Source: Verrucomicrobiota bacterium
GTDB lineage: Bacteria > Verrucomicrobiota > Verrucomicrobiia > Limisphaerales > UBA1100
Assembly (NCBI GenBank): GCA_028872685.1
Contig: JAPKEI010000019.1
Coordinates: forward strand, 1 to 15,714
Reading direction: 5' to 3'
DNA: 15,714 nt
A model generated the notes under the pieces. The model was not told the DNA's origin and ran no database searches. It saw only the letters and a list, made by a program, of their open reading frames with translations. This document shows, piece after piece, positions 1 through 7,073 of this stretch (position 1 is the first letter of the stretch; each line of letters begins with the position of its first letter). Both the position numbers and the translations under genes were made by a program.

Positions 1-165
1 GAGCCCCACATCACCCCCGCGCGGATGGGCTAATGCGGCGGCAAAATCCCGTACACCACCGCGCTCAGCCACTTGGGCGCGCAACGTTTCCAGCGTGACC
101 GTCGCTTCAGGCAACGCCGCCAGTTCGGTGCGCTTGTGCGCTACGATTTCATCAAGGATGCTCAT
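1..165 (-). CDS. trpC: Indole-3-glycerol phosphate synthase, N-terminal part (cut by window edge)
   Basis: Only the first 55 codons are in the window. The protein begins MSILDEIVAHKRTEL and continues to an RDFAAAL segment. This is the usual N-terminal helix of TrpC (IL..I...K..E.), followed by the F..AL segment that precedes the IAEIK..SPS strand, which would lie just past the edge. The family closes the indole ring of 1-(2-carboxyphenylamino)-1-deoxyribulose 5-phosphate in tryptophan synthesis, in the cytoplasm. The ATG at 165-163 overlaps the prfB stop codon as ATGA, and a GGGAGG at 180-175 lies nine bases upstream, so the start is well supported and the gene is probably translationally coupled to prfB. 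No other trp gene is visible here. The call rests on a short N-terminus only. Confidence 0.8.
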   Translation of the reverse strand, partial: MSILDEIVAHKRTELAALPEATVTLETLRAQVAERGGVRDFAAALAHPRGGDVGL

Positions 166-1299
166 TCGTCATCGCCTCCCGCCATTCGTTCCGTGGGGCA
201 ACCGGCTTGTAACCAGCCGCTTACAAACTCATCCACCTCCCCATCCATCACCGCCTGCACGTTGCCGGTTTGAATTCCGGTGCGAAGGTCTTTGACCATT
301 TGGTACGGCTGAAAAACGTAACTACGAATTTGGTTCCCCCAGCCTATCGCGCCTTTGTCGCTATAAAACCGCTCCATTTCAGATTTTTTTTCATCCTCGC
401 GTTTGGCGTGGAGCTTTGCACCTAGCAATTTCATCGCGGTGTGTTTGTTTTGGTGTTGACTGCGCTGGTTTTGGCTAGCGGCCACCACGCCGGTGGGCAA
501 GTGCGTGATGCGCACAGCGCTTTCCACTTTATTGACGTTTTGGCCGCCCTTTCCGCCACTGCGATAAGTGTCGATGCGCAAGTCGGAAGGATCAATTTCG
601 ATATCCACTTCGTCAACTATTTCGGCAATCACATCCACGCTGGCAAAACTGGTGTGGCGGCGTTTGTTGGAATCGAAAGGCGAAATGCGCACGAGCCGAT
701 GCACGCCGCGCTCGGCCTTGCAATAACCGAAGGCGTTTTCGCCAGAGATAATTACGGTCACGCTTTTGATGCCCGCGACTTCGCCGGCGGTCACGTCCGT
801 GACTTCCACCTTCCAATCGCGGCGCTCGGCCCAGCGTTGGTACATTCGCAGAAGCATATCGGCCCAGTCGCAGCTTTCGGTGCCGCCCGCGCCGGCGTTG
901 ATGGTGAGAATGCAATTACTGCGATCGGCCGGATCACTGAGCAACGCGGCCAATTCGAGCGCGTCAAGCGAGGCGATAAATTTATCTGTATCCGCCGCCA
1001 CCTCAGCGACGAGCGTAATTTGGTTGGCCTCGTCTTCTTCCGCACCGAGCTCGACCATCAATTGCAAATCATCGAGTTGCTTCTCGGCAGTGCGAATCGG
1101 CTCGATGCGTTTGCGCAGGTCAGCGCATTCTTCCACCACTTTCTGAGCCGCCTTGCGATTATCCCAAAAGCTATCGACCGCCATTTTTTCTTCCAACACT
1201 TTCAGCTGTGCTTCGCAATTCGGGAGGTCAAAGAAACCTCCGTAACTTGGCCAGTCGGGCTTCGGTTTCAGTAAGTCGAGCTTGGACGTTGTCGAACAT
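162..1299 (-). CDS. prfB: Peptide chain release factor 2, expressed through programmed +1 frameshift
   Basis: RF2 reads UGA and UAA stop codons and triggers peptidyl-tRNA hydrolysis on the ribosome. The main frame contains the RF2 codon-recognition tripeptide SPF (in RISPFDSNKRRHTSF) and the GGQ hydrolysis motif (in SGGKGGQNVNKVESAVRITH). The longest single-frame ORF starts only at an internal ATG at 1199. An ATG at 1299-1297 opens a 23-codon frame, beginning MFDNVQARLTETEARLAKL, that ends in CTT TGA C. Slipping +1 at CTT joins it to GAC LPNCEAQLKVLEEKMAVDSF, giving about 378 residues, close to the usual RF2 length (365 in E. coli). It follows lnt by eight bases and overlaps trpC by four. No Shine-Dalgarno is evident before 1299, so translation may be coupled to lnt. 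The frameshift makes synthesis self-limiting: scarce RF2 favours the slip. Confidence 0.95.
175..180 (-). promoter_or_regulatory. Ribosome binding site of trpC inside the end of prfB
   Basis: GGGAGG on the minus strand lies nine bases before the trpC ATG, within the last codons of prfB. It supports the 165-163 start and shows that this organism uses Shine-Dalgarno initiation for at least some internal operon genes. Confidence 0.65.
1227..1241 (-). promoter_or_regulatory. Programmed +1 ribosomal frameshift site of prfB
   Basis: Read on the minus strand, the site is GGAGG (1241-1237), TTT (1236-1234), CTT (1233-1231), TGA (1230-1228), C (1227). The Shine-Dalgarno-like GGAGG, the three-base spacer before CTT, the slow UGA and the following C all match the known E. 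coli arrangement (AGGGGG UAU CUU UGA C). UGA is codon 24, compared with codon 26 in E. coli. The site is direct sequence evidence; its activity is inferred from the family. Confidence 0.93.
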
Positions 1300-1307
1300 T
1301 GTGCGGT

Positions 1308-2945
1308 TCAATTAGCTGGATTAGCGCCCGATGCCGAGCCCTTTTTACGGCGAACAAGTATGAGCCCCACACAAACCGCCACCGCGCCCCACGGAAGCCA
1401 GTCGCCAGCGCGTTGATAAACCGTCGGCGCACGCGGCCCTTTGCGGAGGGGGATGGTGACGATGTTCACGCGCGGAGAATGCACCGGCGGCTTGACGCCG
1501 TGAAAGTGCCCGTGCTCGTCGACCCAACAGGTGATGCCGTTGTTCGTACAGCGCACGAGCGGGCGACGCGTCTCGATGGCGCGCCATGCGGCGGAGCGCG
1601 CGTGTTGCCATTGCTGATGGCTTTGGCCGAACCATCCGTCGTTGGTGAGATTCAACAAAAAATCCACTTCCGGCGTGGCCGCGCGACGGGCGAGTTTAGG
1701 TACGACATCCTCAAAACAAATAATGACCGACATTTTTGCGCGGCCCATATCGAAGACTTCCGGCCCTTTACCGCGCGCGAAGTTCCCCACCGGCGCAAGT
1801 TTTTTCAGAAAGGGCAACTCTTCACCAAAAGGCACATACTCGCCAAACATCACGAGGTGTTGCTTGCTATAATAAGCGAGCTCGTTCCCGTCCGGATCCA
1901 TCAACACGGAACTGTTTAACGGAGCATTGTTTTCAAATCGATCCGCGCCCCAAACGCGCCAAATTTGGTTTTCGCGCAAAGCGGCATTGAGCGATTGCAA
2001 ACGCGGCACAACCACTTCCGGATCAAGCAACCGCAACGGTGGTACAGAAGCTTCCGGCCACACGATCAAGTCTGGGTTTTTCTCCACCGCGATGTCCGAG
2101 AGATCCATCAACTGCGCGAAGCGCTTGTGCTGAGATTCCTTGTCGTTCACATTCCACAAAACCGTCTGCGGAATGCTCGGCTGGATGAGGGCGATTTTCA
2201 GTTCATCGCGTTTCGCGCCCAACGGTTGTGCCAACGCGAAGCTGCCCAGACCCACCGCCAACGCCAACAACACCGCCGGCCCCGCTAATTCCTTCAGCAT
2301 CAGCGGCTCAAACTTTTTTTTACCGCACCAGTTCCATACCAAAAGCAATCCACCCACTGACCCCCACACCACCACCAGCGAAACCCCGAGCACGCCGGTG
2401 AATTGCGCGAGCATCGCGAGCCGCGTGAATTCCAACTGCGACGCGCCAAGATAATTCCAAGGGAACCCCGTGATCACCCAGCCGCGCAGGCATTCCAAAG
2501 CCACCCACCCCAACGCGCACGAAGCGCCCCAGCCGAGGCGTTTTCCAAAAGACAAATCTGCCAACGCCTCCCTGATAGGTTTCTCAGAATCCCCCGGAAA
2601 TAAATACCAACACAACGCCGCCCACGCCGCCGGATACACCGAACAATACGTGCTTAACGCCAGCCAACCAGCAATATTCCCCGGGGCCACCGGTATATAA
2701 AGCACCCAAGCGAGAGACGTAAAATAATGCGCGATGCCCGCCACGAACCCCAATCGAAAGGCCCGCCCCGGCGCGGCCCGTGTGGCGGCGAGCAACAATG
2801 CGGGTGCGAGCCAGGCTGCGGGCAAAAAGGTCACCGGTGGAAACGCGCAGGCCCACACCAATCCCGCGCCCGACGCCAGCGCCCAATCGCGCCATTTGTT
2901 TCCCCCATCGTTCACACCGCGCAGTGTGCCCAAAGCGAAGCCCAA
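1308..2945 (-). CDS. lnt: Apolipoprotein N-acyltransferase
   Basis: Lnt is an inner-membrane enzyme that adds the third acyl chain to the N-terminal cysteine of outer-membrane lipoproteins. The N-terminal ~240 residues form several hydrophobic segments (about 21-40, 42-57, 67-83, 90-115, 136-160, 180-205, 220-240). A periplasmic nitrilase-like domain follows at ~248-500, then a last hydrophobic segment at ~517-531. The nitrilase triad is visible: E298 in WPEAS, K361 in SKQHLVMFGEYVPFG, C410 in IICFED. NLTNDGWFG and the family's usual length (~545 here) agree. The start is uncertain: the longest frame opens at TTG 2945, but GTG 2915 would put the first membrane segment about ten residues in. 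Neither has a convincing ribosome site. It is first in a minus-strand run with prfB and trpC. Confidence 0.93.
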   Translation of the reverse strand: MGFALGTLRGVNDGGNKWRDWALASGAGLVWACAFPPVTFLPAAWLAPALLLAATRAAPGRAFRLGFVAGIAHYFTSLAWVLYIPVAPGNIAGWLALSTYCSVYPAAWAALCWYLFPGDSEKPIREALADLSFGKRLGWGASCALGWVALECLRGWVITGFPWNYLGASQLEFTRLAMLAQFTGVLGVSLVVVWGSVGGLLLVWNWCGKKKFEPLMLKELAGPAVLLALAVGLGSFALAQPLGAKRDELKIALIQPSIPQTVLWNVNDKESQHKRFAQLMDLSDIAVEKNPDLIVWPEASVPPLRLLDPEVVVPRLQSLNAALRENQIWRVWGADRFENNAPLNSSVLMDPDGNELAYYSKQHLVMFGEYVPFGEELPFLKKLAPVGNFARGKGPEVFDMGRAKMSVIICFEDVVPKLARRAATPEVDFLLNLTNDGWFGQSHQQWQHARSAAWRAIETRRPLVRCTNNGITCWVDEHGHFHGVKPPVHSPRVNIVTIPLRKGPRAPTVYQRAGDWLPWGAVAVCVGLILVRRKKGSASGANPAN

Positions 2946-2983
2946 TTCAAGCGCGGCCTATTCACGCGCATTTTGCTTGCGAC

Positions 2984-3012
2984 ATTTTATTTTTGCCGTA
3001 ACTTCGCGTCAC
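2984..3012 (-). promoter_or_regulatory. Candidate sigma-70 promoter of lnt-prfB-trpC
   Basis: On the minus strand, GTGACG (3012-3007) and TAAAAT (2989-2984) are separated by 17 bases, matching the consensus hexamers at 4/6 and 5/6. Transcription would start near 2977, giving a leader of about 30 bases to TTG 2945 or about 60 to GTG 2915. The 75-bp gap is shared with the divergent aldo/keto reductase gene, for which I could not choose a clear promoter. Confidence 0.4.
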
Positions 3013-3020
3013 CCGACCAA

Positions 3021-3956
3021 ATGAAACCCACCCGCATTGGCAAGACTACCCTCAAAGCATCTCCACTAGCTTACGGCTGCTGGCGCATCGCCGGCGGTTG
3101 GGAAGCACGCAAAGTGACAGCCAAGGCGCGTGAGACCGGCGTGAAGGCGCTGCTCGCCGCCCAGGAAGCGGGCTACACACTTTTTGATTTGGCGGATATT
3201 TATTGCGAAGGCGTGTCCGAAGAATTGATGGGGCTCGCATTCAAGCAATCCAAGGCGCTGAAAAAATCAGCAGTCATTACCACCAAATGCGGTATCCGCG
3301 TACCCGAAAGCAACGAGCCGTACCGGTACGATCTCTCCGCCGATTACATTGTGCAGTCGTGCGAAAAATCGCTGCAACGGATGGGGATCGATTGTATCGA
3401 TATTTATCAACTCCACCGGCCGGATTGGCTGATGGATCCCGCCGAGGTGGCCAAGGCGTTTTCCAAATTGAAAAAAGCCGGCAAGGTGAAGTACTTTGGC
3501 GTGAGTAATTTTAGCCCTTCGCAGGTGAGTTGTTTGCAAAATGCGCTGAAAGATCCGCTGGTGGCCAATCAATTCGAGGCAAGCCTGATGCACCTCGACC
3601 CATTTGAAAACGGCACGCTCGATCAATGCCTCGAACGCGGCCTCACTCCGATGGCGTGGAGCCCGCTGGCCGGTGGATTTCTCGGCAATGGAAAAAAATC
3701 CGTGCTGCCGAAGCAGGAAAATTACAAGCCCGCCAAGGTGCGGCGGCGGTTGGATTTGATGGCGCGCGACTTTGACGTGAGCCGCGGCGCGGTTGCACTC
3801 GCGTGGTTGCTGCGGCATCCGGCGGGAATTATCCCGATTGTAGGCAGCATCCAGCCCGAACGCATCCGCGAACTCACCGCCGCCACCGAACTAAAACTCA
3901 GCCAAGAGCAATGGTACGCCCTACTCACCAGCGCGCTGAAGGAGGACCTCCCCTGA
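3021..3956 (+). CDS. Aldo/keto reductase, YdhF-like
   Basis: A 311-residue NAD(P)H-dependent oxidoreductase of the aldo/keto reductase superfamily, a cytoplasmic TIM barrel. The catalytic tetrad can be placed at D56 and Y61 (FDLADIY), K89 (TTKCGI) and H132 (QLHRPD). The cofactor-side strands VKYFGVSNFSP and GIIPIVGSIQPERI are typical. LMDPAEVAKAF, NGTLDQ and PMAWSPLAGG resemble E. coli YdhF more than other branches, from memory. The physiological substrate is unknown. The frame stays open back to 2727, but that stretch is the reverse of lnt coding sequence; the ATG at 3021 begins MKPTRIGKTTLKASPLAYG, the normal N-terminus of the family. No Shine-Dalgarno precedes it. Its last codons carry the ribosome site for agmatine deiminase, and the two genes overlap, so they form an operon. 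Confidence 0.9.
   Translation: MKPTRIGKTTLKASPLAYGCWRIAGGWEARKVTAKARETGVKALLAAQEAGYTLFDLADIYCEGVSEELMGLAFKQSKALKKSAVITTKCGIRVPESNEPYRYDLSADYIVQSCEKSLQRMGIDCIDIYQLHRPDWLMDPAEVAKAFSKLKKAGKVKYFGVSNFSPSQVSCLQNALKDPLVANQFEASLMHLDPFENGTLDQCLERGLTPMAWSPLAGGFLGNGKKSVLPKQENYKPAKVRRRLDLMARDFDVSRGAVALAWLLRHPAGIIPIVGSIQPERIRELTAATELKLSQEQWYALLTSALKEDLP
3939..3945 (+). promoter_or_regulatory. Perfect Shine-Dalgarno that decides a CTG start for agmatine deiminase
   Basis: AAGGAGG lies in the last codons of the aldo/keto reductase gene. Seven bases downstream is CTG (3953-3955), which overlaps the upstream stop as CTGA. The nearest downstream in-frame ATG is at 3986, 40 bases away, and no ATG, GTG or TTG lies in frame between. 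Position and strength argue that CTG is the initiator. Confidence 0.65.
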
Positions 3957-4969
3957 CCCCGACTCCCGCGTCGCTCGGCTTCCGTATGCCGGCCGAGTGG
4001 GAACCGCACGCCGGCACGTGGCTCACTTGGCCCCGTTGCGAGGGCATTAGCTTTCCGGATATTTTTGAGCGCATCCCACCGGTATTCGCCGCAATGGTGC
4101 GCGCGCTTTCGGAAGGTGAAGGTGTTTTCATCAACGTGTGGGATGCGGAGATGGAAACCGAAGCGCGCACGATTCTAAAAACACACGACGCGCTAAACGC
4201 CAACGTGAAGTTTTTCCATCATCGCGCTTACGAACCGTGGTGTCGCGATCACGGGCCGGTGTTTGTAAAAAACAAATCTACCCGTGCCATCATTAATTGG
4301 GAATACAACGCGTGGGGCGAAAAATATCCACCCTTCGGTTTGGACAACCAAATCCCTACGCAAATCGCCGCCGCGCGCGGCTTGGAAATGTTCGCACCCC
4401 AAATGGTGCTTGAAGGAGGATCCATCGAAGTCAACGGCGCGGGCACATTGCTCACCACCGAAAGTTGCTTGCTCAATCCCAACCGTAATCCAAACCTCAC
4501 ACGCGAACAAATCGAGCAACGTCTCTGTGGTTTTCTCGGCGTGACAGAAATCATTTGGCTCGGCGAAGGTATTGCCGGCGACGACACCGACGGCCACATC
4601 GATGACCTTACGCGATTTGTCGATGAGCAAACCGTCGTCACCGCCATCGAGGAAAATCCAAAAGACGAAAACCATGCCCCGCTCCAAGCCAACCGCCAAC
4701 GCCTGCGCGAAACCGCCCTCCGCGTCATCGAGCTACCGATGCCACCTCCCGTCATTTTCCAAAACCAACGCCTCCCCGCCAGTTACGCGAATTTTTACAT
4801 CGGCAACCAAGTCGTACTCCTCCCCACCTTCCGCCACGCAAACGACGACCGCGCCAAGTCCATTTTACAAGACAGCTTCCCCACGCGCACAATTGTCCCC
4901 CTCAACGCCACCGACCTAATCTGGGGCCTCGGCTCATTTCATTGCCTCACCCAACAGGAACCGGCTTAA
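3953..4969 (+). CDS. aguA: Agmatine deiminase, probable CTG start
   Basis: Agmatine deiminase (peptidyl-arginine-deiminase-like family) hydrolyses agmatine to N-carbamoylputrescine and ammonia, on the arginine route to putrescine. The protein has the signature MPAEWEPHAGTWLTWP, CRDHGP (97-102), EGGSIEVNG with E154, DTDGHIDD with H215 and D217, and the C-terminal GLGSFHCLTQQEP with the nucleophile C331, numbering from the CTG codon. Length is 338 residues, within the family range. Counting from CTG gives (M)TPTPASLGFRMPAEW, as expected because homologues usually have about ten residues before MPAEW. The first in-frame ATG (3986) would remove them. An upstream ATG at 3911 has no ribosome site. 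The carbamoylputrescine amidase gene expected in the pathway is not in the window. The call could also cover other guanidino-deiminases of the family. Confidence 0.92.
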   Translation: MTPTPASLGFRMPAEWEPHAGTWLTWPRCEGISFPDIFERIPPVFAAMVRALSEGEGVFINVWDAEMETEARTILKTHDALNANVKFFHHRAYEPWCRDHGPVFVKNKSTRAIINWEYNAWGEKYPPFGLDNQIPTQIAAARGLEMFAPQMVLEGGSIEVNGAGTLLTTESCLLNPNRNPNLTREQIEQRLCGFLGVTEIIWLGEGIAGDDTDGHIDDLTRFVDEQTVVTAIEENPKDENHAPLQANRQRLRETALRVIELPMPPPVIFQNQRLPASYANFYIGNQVVLLPTFRHANDDRAKSILQDSFPTRTIVPLNATDLIWGLGSFHCLTQQEPA

Positions 4970-5014
4970 GCACCTCCTTTTCGAGACATCCTACAAATGA
5001 CGGACAGTGGATGA

Positions 5015-5044
5015 TTGACTGCGTACAGGGTTCCTGCTAATAAT
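5015..5044 (+). promoter_or_regulatory. Sigma-70-like promoter of the ilvB leader
   Basis: TTGACT (5015-5020) and AATAAT (5039-5044) each match consensus at five of six positions and are 18 bases apart. Transcription should begin about 5051-5055, at or just before the ATG of the leader frame. No comparable promoter is visible between the downstream terminator and ilvB. Confidence 0.65.
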
Positions 5045-5054
5045 TCTATCGAAC

Positions 5055-5135
5055 ATGTTGAACCGATCCGCACAGCTTGCCGACTTTCTGGAGGTACTTG
5101 TACTCTCCGAGGCCGCGGGGAAGTGTCAGGATTAG
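5055..5135 (+). CDS. Possible leader peptide rich in Leu and Val
   Basis: A 26-codon frame begins MLNRSAQLADF, continues LEVLVLSEAAG and ends at TAG 5133. Five codons are Leu and two Val, with CTG GAG GTA CTT GTA CTC clustered at codons 12-17. There is no Ile. It starts four bases after the likely transcription start and has no Shine-Dalgarno, so it would be translated as a leaderless or nearly leaderless message. The Leu/Val cluster also forms a hairpin (5090-5096 with 5101-5108, CTTG loop). The frame could be chance; its position relative to the antiterminator is the main support. Confidence 0.35.
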   Translation: MLNRSAQLADFLEVLVLSEAAGKCQD

Positions 5136-5148
5136 GATGAATTTTGAC

Positions 5149-5187
5149 AAAGACCCGCGACTGGTGACGGTCGTGGGTCTTTTTCTT
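5149..5187 (+). terminator. Strong intrinsic terminator upstream of ilvB
   Basis: AAAGACCCGCGAC (5149-5161) pairs with 5170-5182 over 13 base pairs, with one G-U pair and an eight-base loop. A run of five T (5180-5184) and then CTT follows. It sits 33 bases before the ilvB ATG and downstream of the visible promoter, which suits attenuation better than simple termination of the aguA transcript, though it could do both. Confidence 0.85.
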
Positions 5188-5219
5188 GCGCCAAAACCAG
5201 CCGCCAACACACATTGTTA

Positions 5220-7073
5220 ATGAGCAAAACGAAAAAAACCCAAACTAAACCGAAAACCACCCGCAAACTCGGCCAGCCGATGAAGGGTTGTGAAATTCTT
5301 GTGGCCGCGCTGGAGCGCGAGGGGGTGGACAGTATTTTCGCCTATCCCGGCGGCGCCAGTATGGAACTGCATCAGGCGCTGACGAAGTCCACTCAGATTC
5401 GTACGTACCTGCCACGGCACGAACAAGGCGGCGCGTTTGCCGCGGGCGGTTACGGGCGCGCCACGGGCAAGGCGGGCGTGTGTATGGCCACCAGCGGGCC
5501 GGGCGCAACAAATTTGGTGACCGGCCTCGCCGATGCGTGGATGGATAGCGTGCCGCTCATTGCCCTCACCGGCCAAGTGCCGCAGGCGATGATTGGCAAG
5601 GGCGCGTTCCAGGAAACTGATTTTTACGGGATGACGCTGGGCGTGGTTAAACACAGTTATTTAATAACCGACATTCGCGAAATCCCGCGCGTGGTGAAGG
5701 AGGCGTTTCACATTGCGACAACTGGCCGACCGGGCCCGGTGGTGATTGATTTCCCAAAAAATATTCAGCAACAAACGGCACAACCCGTTTGGCCGGATTC
5801 CATCGACCTCCCCGGCTATGATGCCTGCCCGAAGGCGGATGACATTGAGCTGAACGAAATCATTGGCCTTATCGAAAAATCCGAACGCCCCGTGCTCTAC
5901 TGCGGCGGCGGCGTCATTACCGGCAACGCTTCGAAGGAACTGCGCGCCTTTGTGGAGGCCACAAAAATTCCTGTCACCACAACGATTATGGGCGTGGGCG
6001 TGTTCCCCGAAACCCACAAGCTCTCCCTGCGCTGGCTGGGAATGCACGGCGCGGCGTATGCCAATTGGGCCGTCAGCGGCGAACTGCGCAAGGACGCCAA
6101 GGGCAACACCCGCAAAATCGCCGATGGCGCGGATTTGCTGCTCGCCTTTGGCGTGCGTTTCGATGATCGCGTGACCGGCAAGGTCGAAAAATTTTGCGAG
6201 CACGGCACCATCGTCCACGTGGACCTCGACCGTTCCGAGCACAACAAAAATCGCAAAGTCCAACTGCCCATCCACAGCGATGTGAAATACGCGCTGGGCA
6301 AATTGGTTAAGATGGTTAAAGCCCGCCCCATCAAGGCCCGCTACAAACGCTGGCACCAACAGATTGCCGAGTGGAAACAACGCGCGCCGTTGCGCTACAA
6401 AATCACCGGCGAGGAAATGTCCTCAGACCACATCAAGGCCAAGCTCAAAGGCAAAGAGGATCAAGTCATCCTCCCGCAGCACGCCATCGCCGCTTTGTAC
6501 GAACTCACCAAAGGCGACGCTATCATAACCACCGGCGTGGGTCAGCACCAAATGTGGAGCGGCCAACATTACGTTTACACCCGCCCGCGCCAGCTCCTCA
6601 CCAGTGCCGGTCTCGGCTCGATGGGCTTTGGTTTCCCCGCCGCTATGGGCGCAAAGGTGGCGTTTCCCAATAAGGAAGTCATCGACATCGACGGCGATGG
6701 GTCGTTCCTGATGAACGTGCAAGAACTGGCCACCGCCAAGATCGAAAAGATTGCCGCCAAGGCAATTATTTTAAACAACCAACACCTCGGCATGGTGGTG
6801 CAATGGGAAGATCGCTTTTATAAAAGCAACCGCGGCCACACCTACCTCGGCAACCCCGATGATCCCAGCGCGATTTACCCCGATTACCCGACCATCTGCG
6901 CCGGCTTCGGCGTGCAATGCGAGCGCGTGATGTACGAGAAAGACCTCCGCCCCGCCCTGCGCCGAATGCTCGCCTCCAAGGAAACATACGTGCTGGACAT
7001 TATCACCCCGCACACCGAGCACGTGCTGCCTTTCATCCCGGCGGGCGGAACGGTTGCGGACATGATATATTAA
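5220..7073 (+). CDS. ilvB: Acetolactate synthase, large catalytic subunit
   Basis: The thiamine-diphosphate enzyme that joins two pyruvates, or pyruvate and 2-oxobutyrate, in the first common step of valine, leucine and isoleucine synthesis. Visible marks are FAYPGGASMELH, the catalytic glutamate E68 in RHEQGGAFAAGGYGRATG, MATSGPGATNLVTGLADA, GQVP, FQETD, GVRFDDRVTG, and the ThDP/Mg motif from D491-GDGS to N519-N520. The protein is 617 residues, a little long. Two segments, about 285-301 and 401-415, look like insertions compared with the enzymes I know, from memory. The frame also opens at TTG 5214, two codons earlier; ATG 5220 is preferred, though neither has a clear ribosome site. No regulatory subunit gene (ilvN) follows; a secreted protein gene does, with a TAATG overlap. 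Regulation is probably through the preceding attenuator-like leader. Confidence 0.95.
   Translation: MSKTKKTQTKPKTTRKLGQPMKGCEILVAALEREGVDSIFAYPGGASMELHQALTKSTQIRTYLPRHEQGGAFAAGGYGRATGKAGVCMATSGPGATNLVTGLADAWMDSVPLIALTGQVPQAMIGKGAFQETDFYGMTLGVVKHSYLITDIREIPRVVKEAFHIATTGRPGPVVIDFPKNIQQQTAQPVWPDSIDLPGYDACPKADDIELNEIIGLIEKSERPVLYCGGGVITGNASKELRAFVEATKIPVTTTIMGVGVFPETHKLSLRWLGMHGAAYANWAVSGELRKDAKGNTRKIADGADLLLAFGVRFDDRVTGKVEKFCEHGTIVHVDLDRSEHNKNRKVQLPIHSDVKYALGKLVKMVKARPIKARYKRWHQQIAEWKQRAPLRYKITGEEMSSDHIKAKLKGKEDQVILPQHAIAALYELTKGDAIITTGVGQHQMWSGQHYVYTRPRQLLTSAGLGSMGFGFPAAMGAKVAFPNKEVIDIDGDGSFLMNVQELATAKIEKIAAKAIILNNQHLGMVVQWEDRFYKSNRGHTYLGNPDDPSAIYPDYPTICAGFGVQCERVMYEKDLRPALRRMLASKETYVLDIITPHTEHVLPFIPAGGTVADMIY

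Larger units (their letters stand above)
5051..5187 (+). promoter_or_regulatory. Candidate transcription attenuator of ilvB
   Basis: This leader can fold three ways by eye. Terminator: 5149-5161 pairs with 5170-5182, followed by a T run. Antiterminator: CGCGGG (5114-5119) pairs with CCCGCG (5154-5159) across a four-by-four purine internal loop, and TGTCA (5124-5128) pairs with TGACA (5145-5149). It consumes the 5' arm of the terminator, so the two exclude each other. Protector: 5063-5073 pairs with 5123-5136 (CC/GG, ATCC/GGAT, GCAC/GTGT), with minor contacts to 5119-5122, blocking the antiterminator. A Leu/Val-rich frame overlaps the 5' halves. Stalling on those codons would leave 5114-5119 free; a ribosome reaching the stop at 5133 would cover it. 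This is the logic of known ilv and leu attenuators. Alternative: a stand-alone ~135-nt small RNA. Confidence 0.5.

Noticed and set aside
441..1274. 277-codon open frame on the plus strand opposite prfB
   Set aside because: It is antisense to a certain gene, has low-complexity composition, no recognisable motif and no ribosome site. It is a by-product of GC-rich codon use.
2961..3004. Promoter for the aldo/keto reductase on the plus strand
   Set aside because: Two weak alternatives exist (TTCACG/TTTTAT and TTGCGA/TAACTT) and neither stands out.
2727..3020. Upstream extension of the aldo/keto reductase frame
   Set aside because: The added residues are Arg/Pro-rich translations of the reverse of lnt, and the family N-terminus begins at 3021.
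4970..5014. Terminator or gene directly after agmatine deiminase
   Set aside because: No hairpin with a T run and only five-codon to nine-codon frames. I see nothing supportable there.
5051..5187. 6S RNA, SRP RNA, T-box or metabolite riboswitch in the ilvB leader
   Set aside because: I found no T-box AGGGUGGNACCGCG-like element, no SRP tetraloop domain and no 6S-like long closed rod. A novel small RNA cannot be excluded without a covariance-model search.
4966..5214. 82-codon minus-strand frame across the ilvB leader
   Set aside because: No homology signs. It reads the reverse of a region better explained by a promoter, leader and terminator.
5661..6380. 239-codon open frame on the minus strand opposite ilvB
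   Set aside because: It is fully antisense to ilvB coding sequence and shows no family signature or start signals.
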